Source of the DNA: Streptomyces sp. WZ.A104
GTDB lineage: Bacteria; Actinomycetota; Actinomycetes; Streptomycetales; Streptomycetaceae
Direction of reading: 5' to 3'
Length of the DNA stretch: 58,274 bases
Assembly (NCBI RefSeq): GCF_002382885.1
Contig: NZ_NWVL01000053.1
Coordinates: 1-58,274, forward strand
In this document: in pieces, positions 8,411 through 16,513 of the stretch
Layout of the letters: each line of letters begins with the position of its first letter
Position numbering within the stretch: the stretch's first letter is position 1
Translations under genes and position numbers: made by a program
The notes under the pieces: model-generated
Seen by the model: only the letters and a program-made list of their open reading frames with translations
What the model was told of the DNA's origin: nothing
Databases searched by the model: none

Positions 8411-9073
8411 TCAGCGGGTGTCGACCAGCCGGGCGAAGACCACCACGTTCCCGTCGTAGCCGCCCGCCTTCGAGTAGCCGCCGCCGCAGGTAATGACCCG
8501 CAGCTCCGCGTGGCCGGTGTCGCCGTAGACCCGGGGGCCGGGGAAGTTGTTCTTGGAGAAGACCTCGACCCCGTACACCTCGAAGATCCCGACCCTGCCG
8601 TCGTAGCGGGTGACCTCGACGCGATGCCCCTTCTGGAGCGAGCCGAGGCCGTAGAAGACGGCGGGGCCCGAGTTGTTGTCGACATGACCGACTACCACGG
8701 CGGTGCCGCGCTGGCCGGGGGCGATGCCGTTCTGGTACCAACCGGCGAGGTTGGGGTCCTCGGCGGGCGGGGCGTCGATCCAGCCGCCCGCGTCCAGGTT
8801 CACATCGACGATGGGGGCGTCGACGTTGATCGACGAGATCTTCACGCGCGAGGCCGGGGCGTAGGGCAGTGGCTGCACCGGCTCGCCCTCGGCCTGCGGC
8901 ACCGGGGCGTCCTGGCTCAGATCCAACGAGGCGGCGGCGGCGGGCTGGGGCGGGCCCGCCTCCCCGAACTCCGTGCCGTTGCGCATGAGGGCGAGGCCGG
9001 TGAGCATCACCAGGGCGACCGCACCCCAGGGCACACGTCTGGTCCGCTCGCCACCGGCGTAGTCCCGGCCCAT
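8411..9073 (-). CDS. Class F sortase
   Basis: A 220-aa transpeptidase with one N-terminal membrane anchor (residues 16-30) and a sortase beta-barrel (about 70-215). The catalytic residues are visible: His130 in VVVGHVDN, Cys196 in VITCGGG and Arg215 in VVFARLVDTR. The short size, lone N-terminal anchor and KISSINVDAPIVDVNLDAGGWIDAP segment match actinobacterial class F sortases. It should act on the outer face of the membrane. It lies next to two small secreted proteins whose C-termini look like sorting signals but carry GGLGGS rather than LPXTG, so they are the obvious candidate substrates. The start has a GGGAG ribosome site. Confidence 0.9.
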   Translation of the reverse strand: MGRDYAGGERTRRVPWGAVALVMLTGLALMRNGTEFGEAGPPQPAAAASLDLSQDAPVPQAEGEPVQPLPYAPASRVKISSINVDAPIVDVNLDAGGWIDAPPAEDPNLAGWYQNGIAPGQRGTAVVVGHVDNNSGPAVFYGLGSLQKGHRVEVTRYDGRVGIFEVYGVEVFSKNNFPGPRVYGDTGHAELRVITCGGGYSKAGGYDGNVVVFARLVDTR

Positions 9074-9399
9074 GGTTCTCCCTTCGTCGCGACGCTGTGA
9101 ACGCTAGGGGCGCTGCGGCGGGGCGGCGATCAGAGAAGAGCGAACGGGTGGCGGGCGAATTGGCGCCGCCTCGGACGGCTGCCCATCGGAGTAATGAGCG
9201 GATAAAAGTTTTGATGGTCTGTGACCTGCGACTCCGTCAGCTCACGGGGTTTCCTGACGGCGTGTCGCGTCACCGGGGTGGAGCAGTGCCGAAGTGCGAG
9301 CCGCCGGTCCGCTGGTGAGTGTTCGTCATGGGAGGCGTTCTCGTCGATCCAGCCCGGAGGAAAAGCCTCCGGGGGCGTTTCCCGCAGGAGGTTCACACG
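9074..9399. other. Divergent intergenic region, sortase / secreted protein
   Basis: No credible gene is seen. The region contains an AT-rich patch (AAAAGTTTT palindrome at 9204-9212) that may hold promoter elements for the sortase gene. A GGAGG ribosome site at 9387-9391 serves the ATG at 9400. Confidence 0.5.
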
Positions 9400-9879
9400 A
9401 TGCGCGCTTCACGCGTTCTCGCGGTCACCGCGACCGCATTCGCGGCCGTCGGGCTCGCGGCCCCCATGGCCGCCGCCACCAACGGTCCGAGCAACGTCAC
9501 CGTCAACCCGTACTCGGTTCATCAGGGCGCCACCATGAAGGTCACGGCGCAGGGCTGCGGCCACGGCGGCAAGGTCTGGTCGAACGCGTTCCCGACGACC
9601 ACGCTCTCCGCGGGGGGCACCGGTCACGCCACGGCCCACATCCGGCACAACACCACGCCGGGGCACTACCACCTCTCGGTGAAGTGCAGCGACAACGACC
9701 GGATCGCCACGCACAAGTTCACCGTGCTCGCCGGTCAGGGCGCGCAGGGCGGCCTCGGCGGCTCGATGGGCCCGAACTCCGTGGAGATGCAGGTCGGCGG
9801 CGGTCTGGTGGCCGCGGCGGCCGTCGGCGGTGCGGTCTTCCTCGTCCGGCGTCGGCGGACGAGCCATGCGGCGTTCTAG
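9400..9879 (+). CDS. Small secreted protein with GGLGGS-TM-RRRR tail, candidate sortase F substrate
   Basis: A 159-aa protein. The ATG at 9400 was chosen over an upstream in-frame start because it has a GGAGG site 8 nt before it and begins a clean Sec signal peptide (residues 1-26, cut near AAA-TNG). A compact beta-rich domain (about 30-110) has two cysteines (Cys53, Cys96) that could form a disulfide. The tail reads GGLGGS (117-122), nine polar residues, a hydrophobic span (132-149) and RRRR. This is the layout of a sortase signal with the LPXTG replaced. The protein across the sortase gene has the same tail. No enzymatic function is suggested, and a structural surface role is inferred. Confidence 0.75.
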   Translation: MRASRVLAVTATAFAAVGLAAPMAAATNGPSNVTVNPYSVHQGATMKVTAQGCGHGGKVWSNAFPTTTLSAGGTGHATAHIRHNTTPGHYHLSVKCSDNDRIATHKFTVLAGQGAQGGLGGSMGPNSVEMQVGGGLVAAAAVGGAVFLVRRRRTSHAAF

Positions 9880-9912
9880 GGCGGCGAACCTCCCGCCCGG
9901 CCCGATACGCCC

Positions 9913-9947
9913 GTCGCCCCGAGTCCTGGATCAGGACCCGGGGCGAC
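9913..9947. terminator. Bidirectional terminator between the two secreted-protein genes
   Basis: A 16-bp stem with one mismatch (GTCGCCCCGAGTCCTG at 9913-9928 with 9932-9947) and a 3-nt loop lies between two convergent genes. Confidence 0.8.
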
Positions 9948-9971
9948 TGTCGTGCGGCGCACGTGACGGCT

Positions 9972-10526
9972 TCAGTGCCGGCGGGCGGTGTTGCGCCGGC
10001 GGGCGAAGTAGAGGGCGCCCGAGGCGGCCGCGAGCACCAGGCCCGCCCCGGCGGCGACCTCCACCGTGTCGGTGGTGCCGGAGCTTCCGCCGAGACCGCC
10101 GCGCACGCCGCCCGGGACAAGGGCCGTGGAGCTCGCGGTCGGGACCCTGGGGGCCGGGGTGGGGGTACTTGTCGCGCCGCCCGTGATGGTCAGGTTGACG
10201 TTGCGAGAGGTGCCGGTGGAGCCGCAGGTGAACGTGACGGCGTAGACGGCGCCGCGGCGGGCGTCCGTGTCGACGGTGGCGGTGGCCGTCGTACTGCCGC
10301 TCGGGATCACCGTCGTGTCGAAGATGCCCGAGCTGACGGTCGTCTCGCCCGTGCACCCGCCGGCGCCGAGGGTGACGCGGCCGCCCGGCGCGATGACCGA
10401 AGGGGTGATCGTCGGGTTGAACGTGCTGGTGGCCCCGTCCGGAGCCGCGAGGGCGGCGGACGGGGCGATCAGCGTCAGGGCACTTGCGCCGAGCAGGGCG
10501 AGCGGTGCGACACGTATCGCGCGCAT
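9972..10526 (-). CDS. Small secreted protein with GGLGGS-TM-RRR tail, candidate sortase F substrate
   Basis: A 184-aa protein and a relative in architecture of the product of 9400-9879. The start at 10526 follows a GGAGG site and opens the signal peptide MRAIRVAPLALLGASALTL, cut near ALA-APD. The beta-rich domain (30-115) has two cysteines (Cys58, Cys101), followed by a Thr/Pro linker (117-140). The tail has GGLGGS (143-148), nine residues, a hydrophobic span (158-175) and RRR. There is no LPXTG. Both proteins keep the same spacing from the motif to the membrane span. Covalent anchoring by the neighbouring class F sortase is inferred, not shown. Confidence 0.75.
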   Translation of the reverse strand: MRAIRVAPLALLGASALTLIAPSAALAAPDGATSTFNPTITPSVIAPGGRVTLGAGGCTGETTVSSGIFDTTVIPSGSTTATATVDTDARRGAVYAVTFTCGSTGTSRNVNLTITGGATSTPTPAPRVPTASSTALVPGGVRGGLGGSSGTTDTVEVAAGAGLVLAAASGALYFARRRNTARRH

Positions 10527-10699
10527 GGTGGATCCTCCGGGTTCCCCGAGGGGCAGCTGCGGAACGTATTTCCACATAGCAGGAAAAATGCACCTCGATG
10601 CCCGACACGCTAGGAGGGGTCCCCACCGTGCGCGATCGGGGTCCGGCGAATGGGGCAGTCAGGTCCCCCGGCCGGCGCACCGGGCGGGGGAGCGCGGCA

Positions 10700-11464
10700 T
10701 CAGCGGGTGGCGTCCGGAAAGAGGTCGAAGAACGGTGTCGCGGTCGCCGAGACGCCCCGGCCGAAGGGCGCGTCGAAGTCCCAGATCAGGAAGAGCAGGA
10801 AGGCGATCAGCGCGCTGAAGAGGCCTGCCAGCAGCAGTTCGCGGAACGTTCTGCGGATCTGGAGGGTGAAGATCAGCCCGACGGTCACCAGCGCCCCGAT
10901 GATCAGGCCGAACCAGACCACCCCGGGCATCGTCGCCTCGGCGTTCTGCCCCCGTGAGCTGCGGGCGTCGTCCGCCGCCGCCACCTGGTCGACCAGCGGC
11001 TGGTAGGCCTGCCCCTCGTGGTCGGTCTGCGGCTCGTAGTCGGTGACGTCGGCCCGCACCCGGTCCAGCAGCTGTGTGCCGCGTTCGGTGAGTCCGCCCC
11101 GCTCGGACATCGCCTTCCACTCGTCGTCGACGACGTGGGTGACGTAGGCGTCCACGTCCGCCCGGATGCGGTCGCGGACCTCGGCCGGGTAGACGGAGGC
11201 GCGCGCCTGTACCTCGTGCAGCGCCTGCGCCTCCAGGCGCACGGACTCCTGGGCGGCGCTGCGGCCCTCCCACACCCCGGCGATGGCCAGGCCCAGGACG
11301 ATCGCGTAGACCACGCCGATCATCATCGTCATGTACTCGATGACGTCGGGCGTCTCGGACGGGTCGTCGTCATCCCCGATCCGCCGGTTGTTCAGGACGG
11401 CGATCGTGAGGACGACCGCGCAGGCTGACGCCATGGCAATGCTCAGTACGAGCCATTCGGACAT
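10700..11464 (-). CDS. DUF4239 (bestrophin-like domain) membrane protein
   Basis: A 254-aa protein with two N-terminal hydrophobic segments (about 3-23 and 44-65) and two C-terminal ones (about 180-200 and 208-228), separated by a charged helical region. The layout, and motifs such as YAIVLGLAIAGVWEGRSAAQESVRLEAQALHEV, match DUF4239, annotated as bestrophin-like. An ion-channel role is suggested by that fold family but is not proven for DUF4239. The next gene on the same strand starts upstream, and its stop lies 13 bp before this start, so the pair may be co-transcribed. Confidence 0.75.
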   Translation of the reverse strand: MSEWLVLSIAMASACAVVLTIAVLNNRRIGDDDDPSETPDVIEYMTMMIGVVYAIVLGLAIAGVWEGRSAAQESVRLEAQALHEVQARASVYPAEVRDRIRADVDAYVTHVVDDEWKAMSERGGLTERGTQLLDRVRADVTDYEPQTDHEGQAYQPLVDQVAAADDARSSRGQNAEATMPGVVWFGLIIGALVTVGLIFTLQIRRTFRELLLAGLFSALIAFLLFLIWDFDAPFGRGVSATATPFFDLFPDATR

Positions 11465-11477
11465 GCATCTCTCCTGG

Positions 11478-11996
11478 TCAGCGAGACGATCGTGGCCGCA
11501 GCACGGCGACGGCGAACACCGCGGGGGCGGTGATCAGCAGGGTCAGGGACACCAGAGACGGTCCACTCCGGGGCTCCTTGCGGGTCGGTTTGCGGTACGC
11601 GGGCCGCGCCACGGGCCGGGGCGCCGCCGGTCGCACCCGCACCGAGGGCTCCGGTGAGGCCGACGGCTTCGGCGGAGGCGGAGGCGGAGGCGGTGCGGGC
11701 GGCGGCGGTGGTGCCGCAGTGGGTGGAGGCGGCGGCGGAGGCGGAGGTGGAAGTGGCGGTGGAGGTGGCGGCGGTGGAGGTTCGGGAGGGGGCGGCGGTG
11801 GTGGCGGCTCCGGGGTGGAGACCGCCGCGCACCCCCCGTCGCCCGCCACGGCGACCGAGGAACTGCCGTCGTCCCGTCCGATCGAGGCCACCGCGCAGCT
11901 GTCGGCGGTCGCGGGCGGCGGTACGGCTATCAGCCAGAGGAGTGCGGCGGCTGCCGTGAGCCGCCCGATGCGTGATCCGTACACGACGGGGAGCAT
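11478..11996 (-). CDS. Secreted or membrane-anchored polyproline protein
   Basis: A 172-aa protein. It has a signal peptide (1-31, ending ATA-DSC), a short domain with two cysteines (CAVASIG...GGCAAV), then about 50 residues that are nearly all proline broken by Glu, Leu, Ala or Thr (about 63-112). A basic linker, a C-terminal membrane span (about 147-165) and a basic tail follow. The proline block would form an extended polyproline-II rod spanning the wall. It probably needs EF-P for translation. The complementary strand shows a glycine-rich frame that is only its shadow. No catalytic function is suggested. Confidence 0.65.
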   Translation of the reverse strand: MLPVVYGSRIGRLTAAAALLWLIAVPPPATADSCAVASIGRDDGSSSVAVAGDGGCAAVSTPEPPPPPPPPEPPPPPPPPPLPPPPPPPPPPTAAPPPPPAPPPPPPPPKPSASPEPSVRVRPAAPRPVARPAYRKPTRKEPRSGPSLVSLTLLITAPAVFAVAVLRPRSSR

Positions 11997-12151
11997 GATC
12001 CACGCAGCCGGGGGAAACGCGGGACTTCCGGGTGATTCCCCTGATCGTGGGGATAATGGGCCATTCGTGTTTGCGCGGTGATCACGCCCCGCCGTAATTC
12101 TTCTCCGCCTCCCTTTGAACGCGAACCGGTCGCCGCCCCGTACCTAGGGCC

Positions 12152-12217
12152 ATGAACGACGCGGTCACGCGTCGTCATCGGCAGCGATACGACGAAGTAC
12201 TACGGGAGTCGACATGA
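12152..12217 (+). CDS. Possible 21-codon upstream ORF coupled to the lipoprotein gene
   Basis: An ATG at 12152 opens a 21-codon frame (MNDAVTRRHRQRYDEVLREST) whose TGA overlaps the lipoprotein ATG (ATGA). A TACCTA box ends 5 nt before it, so it could be read as a leaderless start. The peptide is basic and unlike anything I know. It may be a translational leader or chance. Confidence 0.25.
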   Translation: MNDAVTRRHRQRYDEVLREST

Positions 12218-13185
12218 ACACCTGGCGCAACGCCTCGCTCGCGGTCACCGCCGCGGCCCTGTTGACGCTCACGACGGCGTGCGGTCAGGAGAACGGCGCG
12301 GCCTCGCCCAACGGACAGTCCGTCGGCAACGCGGCCCCGGCCCAGCAGCCCGCGGAGAGCGGGTACGGTTCGGCCGGCGGCGGCTACGGCTCCGGGGCCG
12401 ACGCGGACGCCGCCGAAACGAAGGAAGCCGGTCAACTCGGCGTGCAGGACAGCAAGAAGCTCGGGAAGGTGCTCACCGACAGCGAGGGCTTCACGCTCTA
12501 CCGCTTCGACAAGGACACCGCGAACCCGCCCAAGTCGAACTGCGACGGCGAGTGCGCGGCGATCTGGCCCGTGGTGGGCGCGGGCAACGCCGTGGCCGCC
12601 GCGGGCACCGACGACGAACTGCTCGGGGAGGTCACCCGGGCCGACGGCACCAAGCAACTCACCATCGACGGGTGGCCGATGTACCGGTACGCGAAGGACA
12701 CCGCACCGGGTCAGGTCAACGGGCAGGGGGTCGGCGGGACCTGGTTCGCCTCGGCCCCCGACGGAAAGAAGGCGGCGGTCAACGCCGACAGCGCGGGCGC
12801 GGGCGCCGCCGAGCCCGCCGACCCCGCGGGGCTCTCGGTCCGCAAGGACCCGAAACTCGGCGACATCGTGGTGGACGGCCGCGGTATGACCGTTTACCGG
12901 TTCACCAAGGACTCCGCATGGCCGATGAAGACGGCGTGCACGGGCGACTGCCTCAAGAAGTGGCCGGTAGTCGCTCCCGTGGCCAAAAGCGAGGTGGACG
13001 GAGTGACGACGAAGGGATTCGTCACCTTCGACCGCCCTGACGGCATCAAGCAGCAGACCATCGACTGCTGGCCGATCTATACGTTCGCCGGTGACTCGAA
13101 GCCCGGCGACACCAACGGTCAAGGAGTCGGCGGCACCTGGTATGCCGTTTCCCCCGATTCGAAACTCGTCGGTGCCGCCAAGTAA
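12214..13185 (+). CDS. Secreted-repeat lipoprotein (PF03640 family, SCO0930-like)
   Basis: A 323-aa exported lipoprotein. The signal is MNTWRNASLAVTAAALLTLT with a lipobox ending TTAC (Cys23) and a Gly/Ser/Tyr-rich linker. It contains four copies of the secreted repeat of unknown function. Two begin GFTLYRF and GMTVYRF, each with a CxGxC pair (CDGEC, CTGDC) and KxWPVV. Two end in the near-identical NGQGVGGTWFA and NGQGVGGTWYA. The family is common on actinobacterial surfaces, and its biochemistry is not established. Two genes to the right lies an RmdA-type c-di-GMP protein, the same neighbourhood as SCO0928-SCO0930 in S. coelicolor. Confidence 0.88.
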   Translation: MNTWRNASLAVTAAALLTLTTACGQENGAASPNGQSVGNAAPAQQPAESGYGSAGGGYGSGADADAAETKEAGQLGVQDSKKLGKVLTDSEGFTLYRFDKDTANPPKSNCDGECAAIWPVVGAGNAVAAAGTDDELLGEVTRADGTKQLTIDGWPMYRYAKDTAPGQVNGQGVGGTWFASAPDGKKAAVNADSAGAGAAEPADPAGLSVRKDPKLGDIVVDGRGMTVYRFTKDSAWPMKTACTGDCLKKWPVVAPVAKSEVDGVTTKGFVTFDRPDGIKQQTIDCWPIYTFAGDSKPGDTNGQGVGGTWYAVSPDSKLVGAAK

Positions 13186-13257
13186 TCGCGGCAGCGGCGA
13201 ATAACCGCCCAGGAGCCCCAAGTGGCCCCGAACCACCGGGAAACGGCGCCCGGAGTG

Positions 13258-13297
13258 CCGGTCCGTCGCTGTGTGCATACGCGCAGCGACGGACCGG
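13258..13297 (+). terminator. Terminator after secreted-repeat lipoprotein
   Basis: A perfect 14-bp stem (CCGGTCCGTCGCTG, 13258-13271, with 13284-13297) and a 12-nt loop, 73 bp after the stop codon. Confidence 0.8.
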
Positions 13298-13365
13298 CCG
13301 CACATGCCACCGGAGTGTGACCAATAACGGACCGCTAATTTCCGTTTCCACTCGCCCTCTTGGCG

Positions 13366-13397
13366 GCCGATCAGTAGCCTCTGGTCAACACTGACCA
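13366..13397 (+). promoter_or_regulatory. WhiG-like -10 (GCCGATCA) and adjacent operator dyad before the methyltransferase-rmdA operon
   Basis: GCCGATCA at 13366-13373 matches 7 of 8 bases of the sigma-WhiG -10 consensus GCCGATAA, but the -35 position (TCCA) is a poor match. Just downstream, TGGTCA-ACAC-TGACCA (13382-13397) is a perfect 6-4-6 palindrome placed where transcription would start. A developmental promoter with an operator is possible for an operon that includes a c-di-GMP enzyme. Confidence 0.3.
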
Positions 13398-13440
13398 TGA
13401 ACATGGCCGGATCGCCGTGGCGAACTTGTTGGAGACATCG

Positions 13441-14259
13441 ATGGAGCGTCCCGCCTGGGCACCGCAGGGCATTGACATTTCGGTGCCGAGCGTGTCTCGC
13501 ATGTACGACTTCTATCTGGGCGGATCGCACAATTTCGAGGTGGACCGGGAAGCCGCGCGCAAGGCCATGGAGTTCCTCCCGGGCCTCCCCAAGATCATGC
13601 AGGCCAATCGGGCCTTTATGCGCCGCGCCGTCCGCCATGCCGTCGACGCCGGGATCGACCAGTTCCTCGACATCGGCTCCGGCATCCCGACCTTCGGCAA
13701 CGTCCACGAGGTCGCCCAGGCCGCCGACCCCGGGGCCAAGGTGGCGTACGTCGACCACGACCCGGTAGCCGTCGCCCACAGCCAGGCGGTGCTGGAGGGC
13801 AACGGCCGCGCGGTCACCGCCGCCGCCGACCTGCGCCGCCCCAAGGACATCCTGGCGCACCCGGAGATCACCGGGCTGCTCGACCTGAACCGCCCGGTCG
13901 CCCTGCTGCTGGTCGCGGTGCTCCACTTCGTCGAGGACGCCGACGACCCGTACGCCGCGGTCGCCGAACTGCGCGACGCGCTGGCCCCCGGCAGCCTGAT
14001 CGTCCTGACCCACGCCTCGTACGAGGGCATCCCACTGCCCAGGGAGGAGGCCGACGGGACGGTCGGCGTCTACCGGAACATCCGCAACCCGCTGATCATG
14101 CGCTCGCGCGAGGAGATCGGCCGGTTCTTCGACGGTTACGAGATGGTCGAGCCGGGACTCGTGTCGATGCCCGAATGGCGGCCCGACACCCCGCAGGCGC
14201 CGGGGCAGGAAGACCCGTACGCCTTCTCGGGTTTCGCCGGGGTTGGGCGCAAGGCGTGA
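13441..14259 (+). CDS. SAM-dependent methyltransferase, DUF574 (Methyltransf_19) family
   Basis: A 272-aa protein. The ATG at 13441 has GGAGA six bases upstream and was preferred over an earlier in-frame ATG. It has the family hallmarks: PSVSRMYDFYLGGSHNFEVDRE at the N-terminus, the SAM loop FLDIGSGIPTFGNVHEVAQ, VAYVDHDPVAVAHS, ADLRRP and LLLVAVLHFVEDADDP. This family is strongly expanded in Streptomyces, and substrates are mostly unknown. It includes members next to developmental and conservon-type genes. The stop overlaps the GTG of the c-di-GMP enzyme gene (GTGA), so the two are co-translated. No substrate can be named. Confidence 0.88.
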   Translation: MERPAWAPQGIDISVPSVSRMYDFYLGGSHNFEVDREAARKAMEFLPGLPKIMQANRAFMRRAVRHAVDAGIDQFLDIGSGIPTFGNVHEVAQAADPGAKVAYVDHDPVAVAHSQAVLEGNGRAVTAAADLRRPKDILAHPEITGLLDLNRPVALLLVAVLHFVEDADDPYAAVAELRDALAPGSLIVLTHASYEGIPLPREEADGTVGVYRNIRNPLIMRSREEIGRFFDGYEMVEPGLVSMPEWRPDTPQAPGQEDPYAFSGFAGVGRKA

Positions 14260-16430
14260 GCATCCCCGCCCAGGCGTCCGGTGAGCCGGACACGGAACCG
14301 GACGGTCCCGAAGGCCGCCTCCGGAGATTCGCCAGGATCTGGAGCCGGGCCATCTTTCCCCTGACGGCCACCTCCCTGACCCGGCCCGAGTTCGAAGAGC
14401 ATCTGCTGCCCCTGGCACGCGAGCTCAACGGCATCCTGCACGCCCATCCCTTCGACGCCTCGCCCGCCCAGCGGGTCGGCGCGGCCCTGGTCGACGCGCA
14501 CTGCACCGACCCGGACGCCCTCAGCTCCACGCTCGGCGTCGTCGACTCCTACCTCGTCCTCTACTGCGGCCACAACGGGCCCGGCGTCCTGTCCACCGAG
14601 GACGGGCGGGCCCGCTGCGCCCGCATCCAGCACACGCTGGCGGCCGGTTTCTCCCAGGCGCTGCGTGAGCGCACGCTCGCCGAGCAGGAGGCCATCGCCC
14701 GCTCGGCGCTGACGGCCCGTTCGCACGCCGAAGAGGCCCTGCACGCCACGGAGGCGCGGTTCCGCGCGGTCTTCGAGGACGCGGCCGTCGGCATCGGCAT
14801 CGCCGACCTGGACGGCAATGTCCTGGAGGTCAACGACACCCTCACCAAGATGTTCGGCGGTCTGGAGCACCACGTCCGCAGCCACAAGGTGAACGAGTGG
14901 GTCCACCCCGAGGACTCGCCCCAGGTGTGGAAGTTCTACAACGAGCTGGTACGCGGCGAACGCGACCACTACCGGGTCGAGAAGGCGTACTACCGCAACG
15001 ACGGTACGGTCCTGTGGACCAACCTCACCGTCTCCCTGCTGCGCGACCCCGAAGGCCGCCCGCAGTACCAGCTCGCGCTGATGGAGGACACCACCGAACG
15101 GCGCCTGCTCAACCTGCGGCTGCGCTACGAGGCCACCCACGACGCGCTCACCGGACTGCCCAACCGGACGCTGTTCTTCGAGCGTCTTGAGAAGGCCCTC
15201 ACCGCCCGGGACGGCACCCGCTTCGGCCTGTGCTACCTCGACCTCGACGGCTTCAAGGCGATCAACGACAGCCTCGGCCACGCGGCGGGCGACCGCCTTC
15301 TCGTCGAGGTCGCCGACCGGCTCCAGAGCTGTGCCACCGCACCCGGCGAGATGGTCGCCCGGCTCGGGGGCGACGAGTTCGTGGCCCTGACCACCGGCCC
15401 CGACACCGCCGACGAGGTGGACGAACTGGCGGGCCGCATCCTCAACGTGCTGGCCGCCCCCATCCGGCTGGACGGCCGTGAACTCACCGTCCGCGGTTCG
15501 ATCGGCGTCGTCGAGGGGCCCTCCGGGGAGCGCAGCGCCGCAGAGGTGCTGCGCAGCGCGGACATCACCATGTACCGGGCCAAGGCGGCGGGCGGCAACC
15601 GCTACCAGCTCGCCGACGCGGAGGCCGACGCCCGTGCCATCACCCGGCACGGGCTGACCACCGCGCTCCCGGCGGCGCTGGACCGGGGCGAGTTCTTCAT
15701 CGAGTACCAGCCGCTCGTCCACCTCGGCGACGGCACGGTGCACGGTGCGGAGGCGCTCGTACGGTGGTGCCATCCCCAGTACGGGGTGCTGGGGCCCGAC
15801 CGGTTCATCCCGCTCGCCGAGCACACCGGCCTCATCGTGCCCCTCGGGCGCTGGGTTCTGGAGGAGTCCGTCCGGCAGGCGAACTTCTGGCAGGAGCGGC
15901 ACAGCGACGGCGGTCCCCTGCGGATCAACGTCAACCTCTCGCCGACCCAGCTGCACCACCCCCGCCTGGTCGCCGAGACGGTCGACGTGCTGGAGCGCTC
16001 CGGCCTGGAGCCGGGCGCGCTGTGCCTGGAGGTCACCGAATCCGCCCTGATCGGCGCCGACGACGATCTCCTCAAGCCGCTGCGGCAGCTCGCCGAGATG
16101 GGCGTCGACATCGCCCTCGACGACTTCGGCACCGGCTACTCGAACCTGGCGAACCTGCGCCGCCTGCCGGTCAGCGTGCTCAAGCTGGACCGTTCCTTCA
16201 CCCGGGGCATGCAGCAGCACCCGGCCGACCCGGTCGATCTGAAGATCGTGGAGGGCATCGTGTCCCTGGCCCACAGCCTGGAGCTGGCCGTGACGGTGGA
16301 GGGCGTGGAGACCGGCGCCCAGGCCGAGCAGCTGCGCCGACTGGGCTGCGACACCGCCCAGGGCTGGTACTACGCCCGCCCCGGCGCCCCGGACCGCATC
16401 CACTCCCTGCTCCTGGCCGACGCGGTCTGA
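14256..16430 (+). CDS. rmdA: c-di-GMP enzyme with PAS-GGDEF-EAL domains, RmdA type
   Basis: A 724-aa cytoplasmic protein. An N-terminal helical region (1-160) is followed by PAS (about 165-290, FRAVFEDAAVGIGIADLDGN), GGDEF (about 295-450, DALTGLPNR and RLGGDEF near residue 370) and EAL (about 465-715). The EAL catalytic set is intact: EALVRW, NVNLSP, EVTESAL, DDFGTGYSN, KLDRSF and VEGVET. GGDEF is also intact, but no RxxD inhibitory site lies before it. The domain order and the nearby SCO0930-like lipoprotein match S. coelicolor RmdA (SCO0928), reported as a phosphodiesterase affecting colony morphology and development. The GTG at 14256 overlaps the methyltransferase stop. A longer upstream frame is only overlap. 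Confidence 0.88.
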   Translation: MSIPAQASGEPDTEPDGPEGRLRRFARIWSRAIFPLTATSLTRPEFEEHLLPLARELNGILHAHPFDASPAQRVGAALVDAHCTDPDALSSTLGVVDSYLVLYCGHNGPGVLSTEDGRARCARIQHTLAAGFSQALRERTLAEQEAIARSALTARSHAEEALHATEARFRAVFEDAAVGIGIADLDGNVLEVNDTLTKMFGGLEHHVRSHKVNEWVHPEDSPQVWKFYNELVRGERDHYRVEKAYYRNDGTVLWTNLTVSLLRDPEGRPQYQLALMEDTTERRLLNLRLRYEATHDALTGLPNRTLFFERLEKALTARDGTRFGLCYLDLDGFKAINDSLGHAAGDRLLVEVADRLQSCATAPGEMVARLGGDEFVALTTGPDTADEVDELAGRILNVLAAPIRLDGRELTVRGSIGVVEGPSGERSAAEVLRSADITMYRAKAAGGNRYQLADAEADARAITRHGLTTALPAALDRGEFFIEYQPLVHLGDGTVHGAEALVRWCHPQYGVLGPDRFIPLAEHTGLIVPLGRWVLEESVRQANFWQERHSDGGPLRINVNLSPTQLHHPRLVAETVDVLERSGLEPGALCLEVTESALIGADDDLLKPLRQLAEMGVDIALDDFGTGYSNLANLRRLPVSVLKLDRSFTRGMQQHPADPVDLKIVEGIVSLAHSLELAVTVEGVETGAQAEQLRRLGCDTAQGWYYARPGAPDRIHSLLLADAV

Positions 16431-16466
16431 CGGGAAGGGCCGGGCGCACGGTCCGAACCGGGCGGG

Positions 16467-16511
16467 CGGGGCGCCGTCTCAGCCGGGCGCCGGGCGAGGT
16501 CCGGCGCCCCG
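16467..16511. terminator. Probable terminator between rmdA and the LysR gene
   Basis: A 10-bp perfect stem (CGGGGCGCCG, 16467-16476, with 16502-16511) and a 25-nt loop that is itself GC-rich, between convergent genes. Confidence 0.45.
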
Positions 16512-16513
16512 GC

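Noticed and set aside
11530..12081. Plus-strand glycine-rich protein
   Set aside because: It is the complement of the polyproline gene. The minus strand has a signal peptide and membrane anchor, and this frame has neither.
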